Part shown: piece by piece, positions 44,339-54,474 of the stretch
Position numbering within the stretch: position 1 is the first letter of the stretch
How the letters are laid out: every line of letters starts with the position of its first letter
Assembly: GCF_020023995.1 (NCBI RefSeq)
Contig: NZ_NRRD01000007.1
Span: 1-64,000 of the forward strand
Length of the DNA: 64,000 nucleotides
Reading direction: 5' to 3'
Source of the DNA: Rhodobacter sp. TJ_12
GTDB taxonomy: Bacteria; Pseudomonadota; Alphaproteobacteria; Rhodobacterales; Rhodobacteraceae
The notes under the pieces: generated by a model
What the model saw: only the letters and a program-made list of their open reading frames with translations
Database searches by the model: none
What the model was told of the DNA's origin: nothing
Program-made: the position numbers and the translations under genes

Positions 44339-45208
44339 ATGTCCATGGATACCCGTATCGAGTCGGCTCTCAAAGCCGCACTTTCGCCCGAGGCTTTGGC
44401 CGATTGTCCGCCGCTGCTGGCGTCGTCTTTGCCGTATGCCGTGTTTCCCGGTGGGGCGCGCATCCGCCCGACGATCCTGTTGTCGGTGGCGATGGCCTGT
44501 GGCGATGACAAGCCCGCGGTGACCGATGCTGCCGCTGTGGCGCTGGAACTGATGCATTGCGCGAGCCTTGTGCATGACGATCTGCCGTCCTTTGACGATG
44601 CCGATATGCGCCGGGGCAAACCCTCGCTGCACAAAGCGTATAACGAGCCATTGGCAGTTTTGGCGGGTGACAGCCTGCTGATCCGCGGGTTCGAGGTTTT
44701 GGCGGCGGTTGGCCCCGAATGCCCCGACCGGTCCTTGAAGCTGATCTCCAAGCTGGGGCAGCTTTCGGGCGCCTGCGGCGGTATTTGTGCCGGTCAGGCG
44801 TGGGAAAGCGAAGACAAGGTGGATCTGGCCGCCTATCACCAATCCAAAACCGGGGCGCTGTTCATCGCCGCCACGCAGATGGGGGCGATTGCCGCCGGGG
44901 CCGAGCCCGAGCCGTGGTTTGATCTTGGGATGCGGATCGGTTCTGCCTTCCAGATCGCGGATGATCTGAAAGATGCGCTTGTGCCCGCCGAGGTGATGGG
45001 CAAGCCCGCTGGCCAAGACAGCACGCACCAGCGGCCCACCGCCGTGCAGACGATGGGTATTGCGGGCGCGACCAAGCATCTGCAAGACATTCTGGCGGGG
45101 GCGATTGCCTCGATCCCGTCTTGCCCGGGCGAAGCCAAGCTGGCGCAACTGGTGCAGCTTTACGCCCAGAAGATCATGGATATCCCGGCCGCCGCTGACC
45201 GGAGCTGA
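44339..45208 (+). CDS. crtE: Geranylgeranyl diphosphate synthase
   Basis: CrtE makes GGPP, the precursor of carotenoids and of the bacteriochlorophyll phytyl tail. The product is 289 residues from ATG 44339 (MSMDTRIESALK), with CGGAGGG just before. The first Asp-rich motif is DDLPSFDDADMRRG (Asp80-Asp81 and Asp86-Asp87) and the second is FQIADDLKD. It starts the crtE-crtF-bchCXYZ-puf rightward array and ends three bases before crtF. Confidence 0.97.
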   Translation: MSMDTRIESALKAALSPEALADCPPLLASSLPYAVFPGGARIRPTILLSVAMACGDDKPAVTDAAAVALELMHCASLVHDDLPSFDDADMRRGKPSLHKAYNEPLAVLAGDSLLIRGFEVLAAVGPECPDRSLKLISKLGQLSGACGGICAGQAWESEDKVDLAAYHQSKTGALFIAATQMGAIAAGAEPEPWFDLGMRIGSAFQIADDLKDALVPAEVMGKPAGQDSTHQRPTAVQTMGIAGATKHLQDILAGAIASIPSCPGEAKLAQLVQLYAQKIMDIPAAADRS

Positions 45209-45211
45209 GCC

Positions 45212-46387
45212 GTGGCGAAGGACGAGGTCAGCGTCGCGACCCAAAAGCCCGCGCCAGCCCCCGGTGTTACGACCCCAGTTGTGCCGGGCCAACCCGGCGG
45301 ACGCCCGACAGAGCCGGGTCGGGTCAATTTCTTCACCCGGATTGCCCTGTCGCCGCGCCTGCATGAGATTTTCGAGCGCACGCCACTGTTCAACCGGGTG
45401 ACCCGGCGCGAGGGACGGGCGCTGTTCGATGTGGTCTCGGGATTCGTGCAAAGCCAGGCTTTGCTGGCGATTGTCGAATTTCGCATCTTGCACATTTTGG
45501 CCGAGGCTTCTTGGCCCTTGCCCGCGCTTTCTGATCGCACCGGCTTGGCCGAAAACCGGCTGGCGGTGTTGATGCAGGCGGGGGCGGCGCTCAAGCTGGT
45601 GAAATTCCGCCGCGGCCTGTGGGAATTGGCGCCGCGCGGCGCGGCGTTCATCACCGTGCCGGGGCTTGAAGCCATGGTGCGCCATCACCCGGTGCTGTAT
45701 CGCGATCTGGCCGATCCGGTGGCGTTTTTGAAAGGCGATATCGAGCCCGAGCTTGCAGGCTTTTGGCCCTATGTCTTTGGCCCGCTGGCGCAAGAAGATG
45801 CCGGGCTGGCAGAGCGCTATTCGCAGCTTATGGCCGACAGCCAGCGCATTGTGGCCGATGACACGCTGCGCTTGGTCGATCTGAGGGGGGCGAAGCGGCT
45901 GATGGATGTGGGCGGGGGCACTGGCACCTTCTTGCGTCAAGCCGCGAAACTGCACCCGAATCTTGATCTGACGCTTTTCGATCTGCCGCATGTTCTGGCC
46001 GTTGCTGAACCGTTCAGCCCGCGGCTTACGCTGTCGCCCGGCAGTTTCCGCGATGACCCGATTCCCCAAGGCGCCGATGTCATCTCTTTGGTGCGCGTTC
46101 TGTATGATCATCCTGACAGCGTGGTGGAACCTTTGCTGAAAAAGGTGCATGACGCGCTGCCTTCTGGCGGGCGTTTGATCGTGTCCGAAGCGATTGGCGG
46201 CGGGGAAAAACCCGATACGGCCTGCGATATCTATTTTGCCTTCTACACGATGGCGATGAGTTCCGGGCGCACGCGCAGCCCCGAAGAGATCAAGCAAATG
46301 CTTGAAAAAGCAGGTTTTGTGAAGGTGAGCAAGCCGCGGAGCCTGCGCCCGTTCATCACCTCGGTGATCGAGGCGGAGCGCGGCTGA
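45212..46387 (+). CDS. crtF: Hydroxyneurosporene O-methyltransferase
   Basis: CrtF methylates the 1-hydroxy group with S-adenosylmethionine to give methoxy-carotenoids. The product is 391 residues from GTG 45212, three bases after crtE. The SAM-binding motif is [14 protein letters not shown], followed by [10 protein letters not shown] and [12 protein letters not shown] (O-methyltransferase motifs II to IV). An N-terminal dimerisation region precedes it. A 146-base gap with PpsR boxes separates it from bchC, but read-through into bchC is well known in R. capsulatus. Confidence 0.96.
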   Translation: MAKDEVSVATQKPAPAPGVTTPVVPGQPGGRPTEPGRVNFFTRIALSPRLHEIFERTPLFNRVTRREGRALFDVVSGFVQSQALLAIVEFRILHILAEASWPLPALSDRTGLAENRLAVLMQAGAALKLVKFRRGLWELAPRGAAFITVPGLEAMVRHHPVLYRDLADPVAFLKGDIEPELAGFWPYVFGPLAQEDAGLAERYSQLMADSQRIVADDTLRLVDLRGAKRLMDVGGGTGTFLRQAAKLHPNLDLTLFDLPHVLAVAEPFSPRLTLSPGSFRDDPIPQGADVISLVRVLYDHPDSVVEPLLKKVHDALPSGGRLIVSEAIGGGEKPDTACDIYFAFYTMAMSSGRTRSPEEIKQMLEKAGFVKVSKPRSLRPFITSVIEAERG

Positions 46388-46438
46388 GCCCCGCGCGGAC
46401 CGGGGGGCAGAAAGTCGCACATTTCGCTATCGCAAAAG

Positions 46439-46482
46439 TGTCTAATAAAATTGACAGTCGGGCGTGTAAGTTTAAACATACA
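46439..46482 (+). promoter_or_regulatory. bchC promoter with paired PpsR/CrtJ boxes
   Basis: Two TGT-N12-ACA boxes lie 26 bases apart centre to centre: TGTCTAATAAAATTGACA at 46439-46456 and TGTAAGTTTAAACATACA at 46465-46482. The first ends in TTGACA, a perfect -35 hexamer (46451-46456), and 17 bases later AAACAT (46474-46479) could be the -10 inside the second box. Paired CrtJ palindromes covering -35 and -10 are known for bchC in R. capsulatus. RegA sites may exist but are not clear. Confidence 0.88.
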
Positions 46483-46533
46483 CCTAGGCGTGATCTGCCC
46501 GACTCTCTGGATCGATCGCGCCGGGAGTGAGAG

Positions 46534-47478
46534 ATGGAAACTAAAGTCGTTATAATGTCCGGTCCGAAAGCGATCTCGACGGGCACCGCTGGACTGACCG
46601 ACCCCGGTCCTACGGATCTCGTCGTCGATATCGCCTACTCGGGCATTTCGACTGGTACTGAAAAGCTCTTCTGGCTTGGAACCATGCCACCCTTCCCGGG
46701 CATGGGGTACCCTCTTGTTCCCGGCTACGAAAGTTTCGGAGAGGTTGTTGAAGCCGCCCCCGACACCGGCTTCCGACCGGGTGATCACGTCTTCGTCCCT
46801 GGCGCTAACTGCTTCTCGGGCGGGGTGCGCGGGCTGTTCGGCGGTGCCTCCAAACGTCTTGTCACGGCCTCGTCGCGGGTCTGCCGCCTCGATGCCGGGA
46901 TGGGCGCCGAAGGGGCGCTGCTGGCGCTCGCCGCCACCGCCCGTCACGCGCTGGCCGGGTTCGACAATGCGCTTCCCGATTTGATCGTGGGTCATGGCAC
47001 TTTGGGCCGCCTATTGGCGCGCCTGACCATTGCCGCCGGTGGCAAACCGCCGATGGTGTGGGAAACCAATCCCGCGCGCCGTTCTGGCGCTGTGGGCTAC
47101 GAAGTGCTGGACCCCGAAGACGATCCCCGCCGCGATTACATGGCGATCTATGATGCCTCTGGTGCGCCCGGCCTGATCGACCAGCTTGTGGGCCGTATCG
47201 CCAAAGGCGGCGAGCTGGTGCTGTGCGGGTTTTATACCGTGCCGGTCAGCTTCGCCTTTGTGCCCGCCTTTATGAAAGAGATGCGCTTGCGTATCGCCGC
47301 CGAATGGCAACCGGCTGACCTTTCCGCGACCCGCGCGCTGATTGAAAGCGGTGCGCTGTCGCTTGATGGCCTCATCACCCACCGTCGTCCCGCGACGGAA
47401 GCGGCAGAGGCCTATCAAACCGCTTTCGAAGACCCTGACTGCCTGAAGATGATCCTGGACTGGAGGGATGTGGCATGA
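46534..47478 (+). CDS. bchC: Bacteriochlorophyllide a dehydrogenase
   Basis: BchC oxidises the 3-hydroxyethyl group of the bacteriochlorophyllide to the 3-acetyl of bacteriochlorophyll a. The product is 314 residues, a medium-chain-dehydrogenase fold without the usual structural zinc ligands. [16 protein letters not shown] and [14 protein letters not shown] are recognisable near the N-terminus. ATG 46534 has GGGAGTGAGAG upstream. It overlaps bchX by four bases (ATGA). The first about 40 codons use less GC-rich codons than the rest. Confidence 0.97.
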   Translation: METKVVIMSGPKAISTGTAGLTDPGPTDLVVDIAYSGISTGTEKLFWLGTMPPFPGMGYPLVPGYESFGEVVEAAPDTGFRPGDHVFVPGANCFSGGVRGLFGGASKRLVTASSRVCRLDAGMGAEGALLALAATARHALAGFDNALPDLIVGHGTLGRLLARLTIAAGGKPPMVWETNPARRSGAVGYEVLDPEDDPRRDYMAIYDASGAPGLIDQLVGRIAKGGELVLCGFYTVPVSFAFVPAFMKEMRLRIAAEWQPADLSATRALIESGALSLDGLITHRRPATEAAEAYQTAFEDPDCLKMILDWRDVA

Positions 47479-48476
47479 GCGACGTTCCCAACCTGAAGGG
47501 ATATGACGACCGGCTGCGCAACGAGGCTGCCGAGGAGCCGACCATGGAACTACCCGATTTCCCGCCCACCAAGAAAACGCAGATCATCGCGATCTACGGC
47601 AAGGGCGGCTCCGGCAAGTCCTTCACGCTCGCCAACCTCAGCCATATGATGGCCGAAATGGGCAAGCGGGTGCTGCTGATCGGCTGCGACCCGAAATCCG
47701 ACACCACCTCGCTTTTGTTTGGCGGCAAGAACTGCCCCACCATCATCGAGACTGCCGCCGCCAAAAAGGCCGCAGGCGAAGAGGTGACGGTGAGTGATGT
47801 CTGCTTCAAATCGGGCGGCGTTTTCGCGATGGAGCTTGGCGGGCCCGAAGTCGGTCGCGGCTGCGGCGGGCGCGGCATCATCCACGGCTTTGAGACGCTT
47901 GAAAAGCTGGGCTTCCACGAATGGGATTTCGACTTCGTTTTGCTCGACTTCTTGGGCGACGTGGTCTGCGGCGGCTTTGGTCTGCCGATCGCACGCGATA
48001 TGGCGCAAAAGGTGATCGTGGTCGGCTCGAACGACCTGCAATCGCTGTATGTGGCCAACAACGTCTGCAATGCGGTGGAATATTTCCGCAAGCTGGGCGG
48101 CAATGTCGGCGTGGCGGGCATTGTGATCAACAAGGATGACGGCACCGGCGAGGCGCAAGCCTTTGCCTCGGCCGCCAATATCCCGATTTTGGCCGCGATC
48201 CCGGCCGATGAGGAATTGCGCCGCAAATCGGCGGCCTATCAGATCGTCGGCACCAATGAGACGGCTTGGGGCCCGCTTTTTGCCGAGCTGGCGCAGAATG
48301 TGGCCGATGCGCCGCCGCTGCGCCCGCGCCCGCTCAGCCAAGATGAACTGCTGGGCCTCTTTGAATCGAATGACGAGGGGGGGGATGTCGATCTGGTGCC
48401 CGCCACCGAAGAAGACCTGCGTGGTGCCAATGCCGCGCCGAAGCAATCTCTGGAAGTGATCTACGACGATGTCTGA
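47475..48476 (+). CDS. bchX: Chlorophyllide a reductase iron protein BchX
   Basis: BchX is the nitrogenase Fe-protein-like ATPase that feeds electrons to BchYZ for ring B reduction, turning chlorin into bacteriochlorin. The product is 333 residues. The P-loop is [17 protein letters not shown]. Two cysteines expected to hold the 4Fe-4S cluster between monomers lie in GCGGRGIIH and in [14 protein letters not shown]. It is coupled to bchC and bchY by ATGA and eight-base overlaps. A short N-terminal extension precedes the P-loop, as usual for BchX. Confidence 0.98.
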   Translation: MSDVPNLKGYDDRLRNEAAEEPTMELPDFPPTKKTQIIAIYGKGGSGKSFTLANLSHMMAEMGKRVLLIGCDPKSDTTSLLFGGKNCPTIIETAAAKKAAGEEVTVSDVCFKSGGVFAMELGGPEVGRGCGGRGIIHGFETLEKLGFHEWDFDFVLLDFLGDVVCGGFGLPIARDMAQKVIVVGSNDLQSLYVANNVCNAVEYFRKLGGNVGVAGIVINKDDGTGEAQAFASAANIPILAAIPADEELRRKSAAYQIVGTNETAWGPLFAELAQNVADAPPLRPRPLSQDELLGLFESNDEGGDVDLVPATEEDLRGANAAPKQSLEVIYDDV

Positions 48477-49974
48477 GAGCCAAGGCGCATATGGCGAGAG
48501 CGAAGGCGGCTGCACGGCAGGCGCTGAGCGGCTCGAAGCCGAGGCGCGTGCTGCGGGCAATGCTGACCTGCTCGACCGTTTTGCCGCCGACTATCCGCAA
48601 GGGCCGCATGACCGGCCGCAAACTATGTGTCCGGCTTTTGGCAGCCTGCGCGTTGGGTTGCGGATGCGCCGCGTGGCGACGGTCTTGTGCGGCTCTGCCT
48701 GCTGCGTCTATGGGTTGAGCTTCATTTCCCACTTCTACGGCGCGCGCCGGTCCGTGGGATATGTGCCATTTGATTCTGAAACTTTGGTGACAGGCAAGCT
48801 GTTCGAGGACATTCGGGCCGCTGTGCATGAACTGGCCGATCCGGACCGCTATGACGCGGTGGTGGTGGCGAACCTGTGCGTGCCCACGGCATCGGGTGTG
48901 CCGCTGCGGCTGTTGCCGAGCGAGATCAACGGCGTGCGCGTGGTTGGGATCGATGTGCCCGGCTTCGGCGTGCCGACCCATGCCGAGGCGAAAGACGTGC
49001 TTTCGGGCGCGATGCTGAACTACGCCCGCCAAGAGGCGATGGCGGGTCCGGTGCAAGCCCCCGCTTCGGGGCGGGCCGACCGTCCGACCGTGACGCTTTT
49101 GGGCGAGATGTTCCCGGCCGATCCGATGGTGATCGGTGGTCTTTTGGCGCCGATGGGGCTGGCCGTGGGGCCGACCGTGCCGGTGCGTGACTGGCGCGAG
49201 CTTTACGCCGCGCTGGATAGCAAGGTGATCGCCGCGATTCACCCGTTCTACACCGCCGCGATCCGCGAGTTTGAGGCCGCTGGCCGCACCATCGTCGGCT
49301 CGGCGCCGGTGGGCCATGACGGCACGATGGATTGGATCGCCAATATCGGCGCCGCCTATAATGTGCCCGCCGAACAGATTGCCGCCGCGCAAAATGCCTT
49401 CGGTCCCGCGATCAAAGGGGCGATTGCCAATGCGCCGATCAAGGGCCGCATCACGCTGTCGGGCTATGAGGGCTCGGAACTGCTGGTGGCGCGTCTGCTG
49501 ATCGAATCTGGCGCCGAGGTGCCTTATGTGGGCACCGCGCTGGGTCGCACGCCGTGGAGCGCGGCGGATCGTGAATGGCTTGAGGCGCGCGGCACGGTGG
49601 TCAAATACCGCGCCAGCCTTGAAGACGATTATGCCGCGATGGAAGCGTTTGAACCCGATCTCGCCATCGGCACCACGCCTGTGGTGCAAAAGGCGAAAGA
49701 ATCGGGCACGCCTGCGCTTTACTTCACCAACCTGATCTCGGCCCGTCCGCTGATGGGCCCGGCCGGGGCAGGCAGCCTTGCGCAGGTGATCAACACCGCG
49801 ATGGGCAACCGCGACCGCATGGCCTCGATGAAAGCCTTCTTCGAGGGGGTGGGGACGGGCGATACCGCCGGGATCTGGGAAAATGAGCCCGAGCTGCACC
49901 CCGAGTTCCGCGAAAGCCAGCGCAAGAAACAAGAAAAAGCCGCCCGTTTGGCCAAATCCGAGGAGATGATCTGA
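48469..49974 (+). CDS. bchY: Chlorophyllide a reductase subunit Y
   Basis: BchY is a NifD-like component of the catalytic heterotetramer BchY2Z2. The product is 501 residues from ATG 48469, overlapping bchX by eight bases. Cysteines likely to ligate the catalytic 4Fe-4S cluster are in [22 protein letters not shown] and [12 protein letters not shown]. Length and position fit R. capsulatus BchY. The stop shares a base with the bchZ start (TGATG). Confidence 0.97.
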   Translation: MSESQGAYGESEGGCTAGAERLEAEARAAGNADLLDRFAADYPQGPHDRPQTMCPAFGSLRVGLRMRRVATVLCGSACCVYGLSFISHFYGARRSVGYVPFDSETLVTGKLFEDIRAAVHELADPDRYDAVVVANLCVPTASGVPLRLLPSEINGVRVVGIDVPGFGVPTHAEAKDVLSGAMLNYARQEAMAGPVQAPASGRADRPTVTLLGEMFPADPMVIGGLLAPMGLAVGPTVPVRDWRELYAALDSKVIAAIHPFYTAAIREFEAAGRTIVGSAPVGHDGTMDWIANIGAAYNVPAEQIAAAQNAFGPAIKGAIANAPIKGRITLSGYEGSELLVARLLIESGAEVPYVGTALGRTPWSAADREWLEARGTVVKYRASLEDDYAAMEAFEPDLAIGTTPVVQKAKESGTPALYFTNLISARPLMGPAGAGSLAQVINTAMGNRDRMASMKAFFEGVGTGDTAGIWENEPELHPEFRESQRKKQEKAARLAKSEEMI

Positions 49975-51452
49975 TGCTGATCCTCGACCATGATAGGGCA
50001 GGGGGCTACTGGGGCGCGGTCTATGCGTTTTGTGCCGTCAAAGGGCTGCAAGTGGTGATCGATGGCCCGGTGGGCTGCGAAAACCTGCCTGTGACCTCGG
50101 TGTTGCACTATACCGACGCGCTGCCGCCGCATGAATTGCCGATTGTCGTCACCGGCCTTGGTGAAGAAGAACTGGGCCGCGAGGGCACCGAGGCGGCGAT
50201 GAGCCGCGCTTGGAAAACGCTTGATCCGCATCTGCCGGCTGTGGTGGTGACGGGCTCGATCGCCGAGATGATCGGCGGCGGCGTGACGCCGCAGGGCACC
50301 AATATCCAGCGCTTCTTGCCGCGCACCATCGATGAAGACCAATGGCAATGCGCCGACCGCGCGATGACATGGCTTTTCACCGAATTTGGCATGACCAAAG
50401 GGCGGATGCCCGGCGAGCGCGTGCGCCCCGAAGGCGCAAAGCCGCGCGTCAACATCCTTGGCCCGATGTATGGCACCTTCAACATGGCCTCGGATCTGGC
50501 AGAGATTCGCCGTCTGGTTGAGGGCATCGGCGCCGAGATCAACATGGTCTTCCCGCTGGGCGCGCATCTGAGCGAGATGCGCAACCTCGTGAATGCCGAT
50601 GTGAACGTGGTCATGTATCGCGAATTCGGCCGCAACTTGGCCGAGAAGCTGGGCAAACCCTATTTGCAGGCCCCGATGGGGCTTGAGGCCACGACAAAAT
50701 TCCTGCGCAGCCTTGGCGAATTGCTGGGAATCGATCCCGAGCCCTTCATCGAGCGTGAAAAACACACGACTCTGAAGCCGCTGTGGGATCTGTGGCGTTC
50801 TGTCACGCAGGACTTCTTTGGCACGGCCAGCTTCGGCGTCGTCGCGAATGAGACATATGCGCGCGGGATTCGCGCCTATCTTGAGCGCGATTTGGGCCTG
50901 CCTTGCGCATTTTCCGTGCCAAGAGTGGCCGGAAAGAAGACCAATAACGAGGAAGTTCGCGGTTTGATCCGCCAAACCCGGCCTTTGGTGGTTTTTGGCT
51001 CGATCAACGAGAAGATTTACCTTGCAGAAACCAAGGGCGGGCACGGCCCGGCGGCCTCTTTTGTGCCCGCTTCCTTCCCCGGGGCGGCAATCCGCCGCGC
51101 GACGGGGACCCCCTTCATGGGCTACACAGGTAGCGTCTACTTGCTACAAGAAGTCTGCAACGGACTGTTCGACGCTTTGTTCAATATCTTGCCGCTCGCT
51201 TCCGAAATGGACAGCTCTGCGGCGACACCGACTACCTTGCGTCGTGACATGCCCTGGGATGCAGATGCGCAGGTGGCGCTGGACCGGATCGTCAGCGAAC
51301 ATCCGGTACTTACGCGGATTTCAGCGGCCAAGTCTCTGCGGGACGCGGCCGAAAAAGCCGCCCTCGACCAAGGGGCGGAACGAGTTGTGCTAGAGATGGT
51401 CATGGCGCTTGGCGGCGCCGACCAGACTGCGAAGAAGGGGGGAAGTGAATGA
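49974..51452 (+). CDS. bchZ: Chlorophyllide a reductase subunit Z
   Basis: BchZ is the NifK-like partner of BchY. The product is 492 residues from ATG 49974 ([15 protein letters not shown]). A likely cluster cysteine is in [17 protein letters not shown]. The last about 110 codons contain many ACA, CTA, GGA, GTA, TCA and CGA codons that are rare in the rest of the gene. That suggests nucleotide constraints from the puf promoter, which lies inside the 3' end of bchZ in R. capsulatus. It overlaps pufQ by four bases. Confidence 0.97.
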   Translation: MLILDHDRAGGYWGAVYAFCAVKGLQVVIDGPVGCENLPVTSVLHYTDALPPHELPIVVTGLGEEELGREGTEAAMSRAWKTLDPHLPAVVVTGSIAEMIGGGVTPQGTNIQRFLPRTIDEDQWQCADRAMTWLFTEFGMTKGRMPGERVRPEGAKPRVNILGPMYGTFNMASDLAEIRRLVEGIGAEINMVFPLGAHLSEMRNLVNADVNVVMYREFGRNLAEKLGKPYLQAPMGLEATTKFLRSLGELLGIDPEPFIEREKHTTLKPLWDLWRSVTQDFFGTASFGVVANETYARGIRAYLERDLGLPCAFSVPRVAGKKTNNEEVRGLIRQTRPLVVFGSINEKIYLAETKGGHGPAASFVPASFPGAAIRRATGTPFMGYTGSVYLLQEVCNGLFDALFNILPLASEMDSSAATPTTLRRDMPWDADAQVALDRIVSEHPVLTRISAAKSLRDAAEKAALDQGAERVVLEMVMALGGADQTAKKGGSE

Positions 51453-51673
51453 ATACCCAACAGATCCGTGCTCAAGGGGTCTCGCATGCGCATCGCGCCC
51501 CCCGGCCGGAATACACGCTTTATTTCTCGCTCATCTTGATCGTCGCGGTGCCTTTCGCGCTGGTCGGCTGGGTGAACCGCTTCATCCGTGATCGTCGTCT
51601 GCCCGAGATGGGCCCGTTCGCCCGCGCCTGGCGCGAAGCGACCGAGATCACGCCCGAGATTTTCCGCCCCTAA
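51449..51673 (+). CDS. pufQ: Cytochrome/bacteriochlorophyll-synthesis protein PufQ
   Basis: PufQ is a small single-span membrane protein (74 residues, the length I recall for R. capsulatus) that stimulates bacteriochlorophyll formation and precursor handling. One membrane helix, [18 protein letters not shown], lies at about residues 29-46, followed by a basic region and tail. GGGGGGAAG precedes ATG 51449, which overlaps the bchZ stop. pufQ begins the puf transcript before pufB; the 159-base spacer downstream holds several hairpins. Confidence 0.95.
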   Translation: MNTQQIRAQGVSHAHRAPRPEYTLYFSLILIVAVPFALVGWVNRFIRDRRLPEMGPFARAWREATEITPEIFRP

Positions 51674-51683
51674 GGCGGAGCGA

Positions 51684-51783
51684 ATTCCCGACAGGCCGCG
51701 CCCGCCTGTTGGATCAAAGTTCTCCATGCTCGGGAATGAGCCCGGTCATGGCGGAAATGCGAGATGGTGTGGTGCCATCTCGT
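51684..51783 (+). other. Structured RNA spacer between pufQ and pufB
   Basis: Three perfect stems are visible: 51684-51691 with 51731-51738 (ATTCCCGA / TCGGGAAT), enclosing 51691-51696 with 51704-51709 (ACAGGC / GCCTGT, sharing base 51691), and 51761-51768 with 51776-51783 (CGAGATGG / CCATCTCG). In R. capsulatus the puf mRNA is processed in this spacer and 5' hairpins protect the pufBA segment. The role here is inferred by analogy. Confidence 0.7.
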
Positions 51784-51832
51784 CACCCGGCCGCAGGGGT
51801 TGCGGCGTCAGTCTGCCAATCCGGAGGTTGTT

Positions 51833-51982
51833 ATGGCTGATAAGAACGACCTGAGCTTCACAGGTCTTAGCGACGAGCAGGCGCAGGAACTGCATGCCGT
51901 CTACATGAGCGGTCTCTCGGCGTTCGTCGCCGTTGCGGTTCTCGCTCACTTGGCGGTTTTCATCTGGCGTCCGTGGTTCTGA
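51833..51982 (+). CDS. pufB: Light-harvesting 1 (B870) beta polypeptide
   Basis: A 49-residue LH1 beta chain that binds bacteriochlorophyll and carotenoid in the ring around the reaction centre. The sequence starts [18 protein letters not shown]. It has one membrane helix, with His39 ([10 protein letters not shown]) as the axial ligand to the B870 bacteriochlorophyll, and ends in WRPWF. It differs from the R. capsulatus protein at only a few residues, from memory. CCGGAGG lies six bases before the ATG at 51833. Confidence 0.99.
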   Translation: MADKNDLSFTGLSDEQAQELHAVYMSGLSAFVAVAVLAHLAVFIWRPWF

Positions 51983-51995
51983 GGAGAATCTGAAA

Positions 51996-52172
51996 ATGTC
52001 CAAGTTCTACAAAATCTGGCTCGTTTTCGATCCCCGTCGCGTGTTCGTGGCGCAGGGCGTGTTCCTGTTCCTTCTCGCGGTGCTGATCCATCTGATCCTG
52101 CTCTCGACCCCCGCTTTCAACTGGCTCACCGTTGCCACGGCCAAACATGGCTACGTGGCCGCGTCCCAGTAA
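51996..52172 (+). CDS. pufA: Light-harvesting 1 (B870) alpha polypeptide
   Basis: A 58-residue LH1 alpha chain, starting [17 protein letters not shown]. The membrane helix spans about residues 15-38, with His32 ([10 protein letters not shown]) ligating bacteriochlorophyll. GAGGAG precedes ATG 51996, 13 bases after pufB. The mature C-terminus ends HGYVAASQ. A large hairpin follows immediately and is expected to protect the abundant pufBA mRNA. Confidence 0.99.
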   Translation: MSKFYKIWLVFDPRRVFVAQGVFLFLLAVLIHLILLSTPAFNWLTVATAKHGYVAASQ

Positions 52173-52184
52173 GCGCGAACAAGC

Positions 52185-52219
52185 ATCGCGGGCGGGGCGC
52201 ATGCCGTCCCGCCCGCGAT
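52185..52219 (+). other. pufA-pufL intercistronic hairpin
   Basis: A 12-bp perfect stem (52185-52196 with 52208-52219) has an 11-base loop and begins 12 bases after the pufA stop. There is no T tract, so it is not a terminator. In R. capsulatus the corresponding stem-loop blocks 3' exonucleases, making pufBA mRNA more stable than pufLMX and setting the LH1 to reaction-centre ratio. Confidence 0.9.
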
Positions 52220-52302
52220 CACACCGCAAGACGCAACCCATCGGCACGATCCGGAGCCTTTCGCCGGGCTAAGGACCGTCCCGCAACAGCGGAGACACGG
52301 GC

Positions 52303-53151
52303 ATGGCTTTGCTCAGCTTCGAACGAAAATATCGCGTGCCGGGCGGCACCTTAGTTGGCGGGAACCTTTTCGACTTCTGGGTCGGACCCTTCTACGTGGG
52401 GTTCTTCGGGGTTACTTCCATCTTCTTCGCCGCTCTTGGTACTCTTCTCATCCTGTGGGGGGCTGCGCTGCAAGGCACGTGGAACCCGCAATTGATTTCC
52501 ATCGTGCCTCCGTCGATTGACGTGGGCCTTGGTATGGCACCGCTCGCCGCAGGCGGGCTTTGGCAGGTCATCACCGTCTGCGCCATCGGCGCATTCTGCA
52601 GCTGGGCGCTGCGCGAGGTGGAAATCTGCCGCAAGCTCGGTATCGGCTATCACATTCCGATCGCTTTCTCGATGGCGATCTTTGCCTATATCACGCTGGT
52701 GGTGATCCGCCCGGTGATGATGGGCGCTTGGGGATATGCTTTCCCCTACGGTATCTGGACCCACCTCGATTGGGTTTCGAACACCGGCTACACCTACGGG
52801 AACTTCCACTATAACCCGTTCCACATGCTGGGGATCAGCTTGTTCTTCACCACCGCTTGGGCGTTGGCGATGCACGGCGCGCTTGTTCTCTCGGCCGCGA
52901 ACCCGGTCAAGGGCAAGACCATGCGCTCGCCCGATCACGAAGACACCTACTTCCGCGATCTTATCGGCTATTCGCTCGGCACGCTCGGCATTCACCGCGT
53001 CGGCCTGCTGCTCGCTCTCAATGCGGTGTTCTGGTCGGCCATGTGCATGCTCGTGACTGGCACCATCTACTTCGATCTGTGGAGTGACTGGTGGTACTGG
53101 TGGGTCGACATGCCGTTCTGGGTCGACATCGCGGGAGGCATCAATGGTTGA
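52303..53151 (+). CDS. pufL: Photosynthetic reaction centre L subunit
   Basis: PufL is one of two core membrane subunits of the type II reaction centre. The product is 282 residues, as in R. capsulatus and R. sphaeroides. Five membrane helices are present. The special-pair and iron-ligand histidines lie in [15 protein letters not shown] and [12 protein letters not shown]. The ATG at 52303 ([15 protein letters not shown]) is preceded by CGGAGAC. It overlaps pufM by eight bases. Confidence 0.99.
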   Translation: MALLSFERKYRVPGGTLVGGNLFDFWVGPFYVGFFGVTSIFFAALGTLLILWGAALQGTWNPQLISIVPPSIDVGLGMAPLAAGGLWQVITVCAIGAFCSWALREVEICRKLGIGYHIPIAFSMAIFAYITLVVIRPVMMGAWGYAFPYGIWTHLDWVSNTGYTYGNFHYNPFHMLGISLFFTTAWALAMHGALVLSAANPVKGKTMRSPDHEDTYFRDLIGYSLGTLGIHRVGLLLALNAVFWSAMCMLVTGTIYFDLWSDWWYWWVDMPFWVDIAGGING

Positions 53152-54064
53152 GTATCAAAACTACTTCGCTCAGGTGCAGGTTAAGGGGGAGCCCGAACTC
53201 GGGCTCACCGAACAGGTCGATCTTTCCGAACGTACCGGCGCTGGTTTCTGGTCCATCTTGGGCTGGATGGGCAACGCCCAGATCGGTCCGATCTACCTCG
53301 GCATCGCCGGCACCGTCTCGCTGGCCTTCGGTCTGGCTTGGTTCATGACCATCGGCTTCTGGTTCTTCTACCAGGCGGGCTTCAACCCGGCCGTGTTCAT
53401 GCGCGACCTGTTCTACTTCAGCCTTGAGCCGCCGGCGGCGGAATGGGGTCTGGGCCTTGCGCCGCTTGGCGAGGGTGGTGTGTGGCAGATCGCTTCGGTC
53501 TTCATGGCGATCTCGGTCATCACCTGGTGGGTCCGTGTCTACACCCGCGCCGAACAACTTGGCATGGGCAAGCACATGGCTTGGGCCTTCCTGTCGGCGA
53601 TCTGGTTGTGGTCGGTTCTGGGCTTCTGGCGCCCGATCATGATGGGCTCGTGGAGCGTGGCCGTGCCGTATGGCGTGTTCTCGCACCTTGACTGGACCAA
53701 CCAGTTCTCGCTGGACCACGGCAACCTGTTCTATAACCCCTTCCACGGTCTTTCGATCGCGGCGCTCTATGGCTCGGCTCTGCTGTTCGCCATGCACGGT
53801 GCAACGATCCTTGCCGTTAGCCGCTTCGGCGGGGAGCGGGAACTCGAACAGATCGCTGACCGCGGCACCGCTTCGGAACGTGCGGCTCTGTTCTGGCGCT
53901 GGACCATGGGCTTCAACGCCACCATGGAAGGTATCCACCGCTGGGCGCTTTGGATGGCCGTGATGGTCACCCTGACGGGCGGCATCGGCATCCTGCTCTC
54001 GGGGACCGTGGTCGATAACTGGTTCGTCTGGGCTCAAAACCACGGCTACGCGCCGGTCAACTGA
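53144..54064 (+). CDS. pufM: Photosynthetic reaction centre M subunit
   Basis: PufM pairs with PufL and holds the special pair, the iron and quinone A. The product is 306 residues starting [15 protein letters not shown]. Ligand histidines are in [21 protein letters not shown], written here across two stretches (NPFHGLSIA and [12 protein letters not shown]), and in [12 protein letters not shown]. The ATG at 53144 is preceded by GGGAGG and lies eight bases inside pufL. It ends 12 bases before pufX. Confidence 0.99.
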   Translation: MVEYQNYFAQVQVKGEPELGLTEQVDLSERTGAGFWSILGWMGNAQIGPIYLGIAGTVSLAFGLAWFMTIGFWFFYQAGFNPAVFMRDLFYFSLEPPAAEWGLGLAPLGEGGVWQIASVFMAISVITWWVRVYTRAEQLGMGKHMAWAFLSAIWLWSVLGFWRPIMMGSWSVAVPYGVFSHLDWTNQFSLDHGNLFYNPFHGLSIAALYGSALLFAMHGATILAVSRFGGERELEQIADRGTASERAALFWRWTMGFNATMEGIHRWALWMAVMVTLTGGIGILLSGTVVDNWFVWAQNHGYAPVN

Positions 54065-54076
54065 GGAGACGTGACC

Positions 54077-54319
54077 ATGTTCGGCAAACCGTTGTTCGAC
54101 AAACCCTATGACTTCTCCAATGGCTCGAAGTTCTCGATGGGGATTTGGATCGGTCGTCAGATGACCTGGGGGGCGGTGCTTGCATCGATCTTCGTGGGCT
54201 TCCTGCTCGGTCTGTTCCTGTTCTCCTACTTCGTGGGGATGTTCCTGCCCGAGCGCAGCAAAGAGGCGCCCTCGCCCTACTCGGCCCTTGAGGTCGTGTC
54301 GGTTACGGAAATCGCCTGA
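54077..54319 (+). CDS. pufX: Core complex protein PufX
   Basis: PufX is a single-span polypeptide that opens the LH1 ring for quinone exchange and, in R. sphaeroides, drives core dimerisation. It is found only in Rhodobacter relatives. The product is 80 residues (MFGKPLFDKPYDFSNG). The helix includes SMGIWIGRQMTWGAVLASIF and GFLLGLFLFSYFVGMF, with several glycines for helix packing. ATG 54077 sits eight bases after GAGGAG and is preferred over GTG 54071, which would be too close. Confidence 0.97.
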   Translation: MFGKPLFDKPYDFSNGSKFSMGIWIGRQMTWGAVLASIFVGFLLGLFLFSYFVGMFLPERSKEAPSPYSALEVVSVTEIA

Positions 54320-54328
54320 TCTGACTTT

Positions 54329-54362
54329 CCGGCCGCCTGTGCTTTCGCGCATGGGCGGTCGG
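54329..54362 (+). terminator. Hairpin just downstream of pufX
   Basis: A 9-bp stem (CCGGCCGCC with GGCGGTCGG, one wobble) begins nine bases after the pufX stop, with a 16-base loop that itself can pair (TGTGC/GCGCA). It is followed by TTCCCGTTT. It may end or stabilise the puf transcript. In R. sphaeroides a small RNA (PcrX) is cut from this 3'-UTR. Confidence 0.7.
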
Positions 54363-54440
54363 TTCCCGTTTCCGGACCCCAGTTCGGAAGCTTTGGGGCC
54401 CCCACAGGCTCCATCCCTTCCCTGTGAACACAGGCACCTT

Positions 54441-54474
54441 GGTGCCGTGCGGCACCGCCCGCGGCACCATTTTT
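54441..54474 (+). terminator. Terminator-like hairpin upstream of dxs
   Basis: GGTGCCG at 54441-54447 can pair with CGGCACC at 54462-54468, followed by ATTTTTACC. A competing shorter stem, GGTGCC-GTGC-GGCACC, lacks a T tract. The two forms are exclusive. It lies 30 bases before dxs and may end the puf transcript or attenuate read-through into dxs. Confidence 0.6.

Noticed and set aside
51200-51240. RegA-binding-site candidates in bchZ
   Set aside because: Several GCGGC and GTCGT fragments occur, but their spacing does not match a consensus well enough to list as sites.
51684-52260. Possible small RNAs or CRISPR-like repeats in the puf spacers
   Set aside because: The inverted repeats are single hairpins with known mRNA-stability roles. 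No direct-repeat array or cas gene is present.
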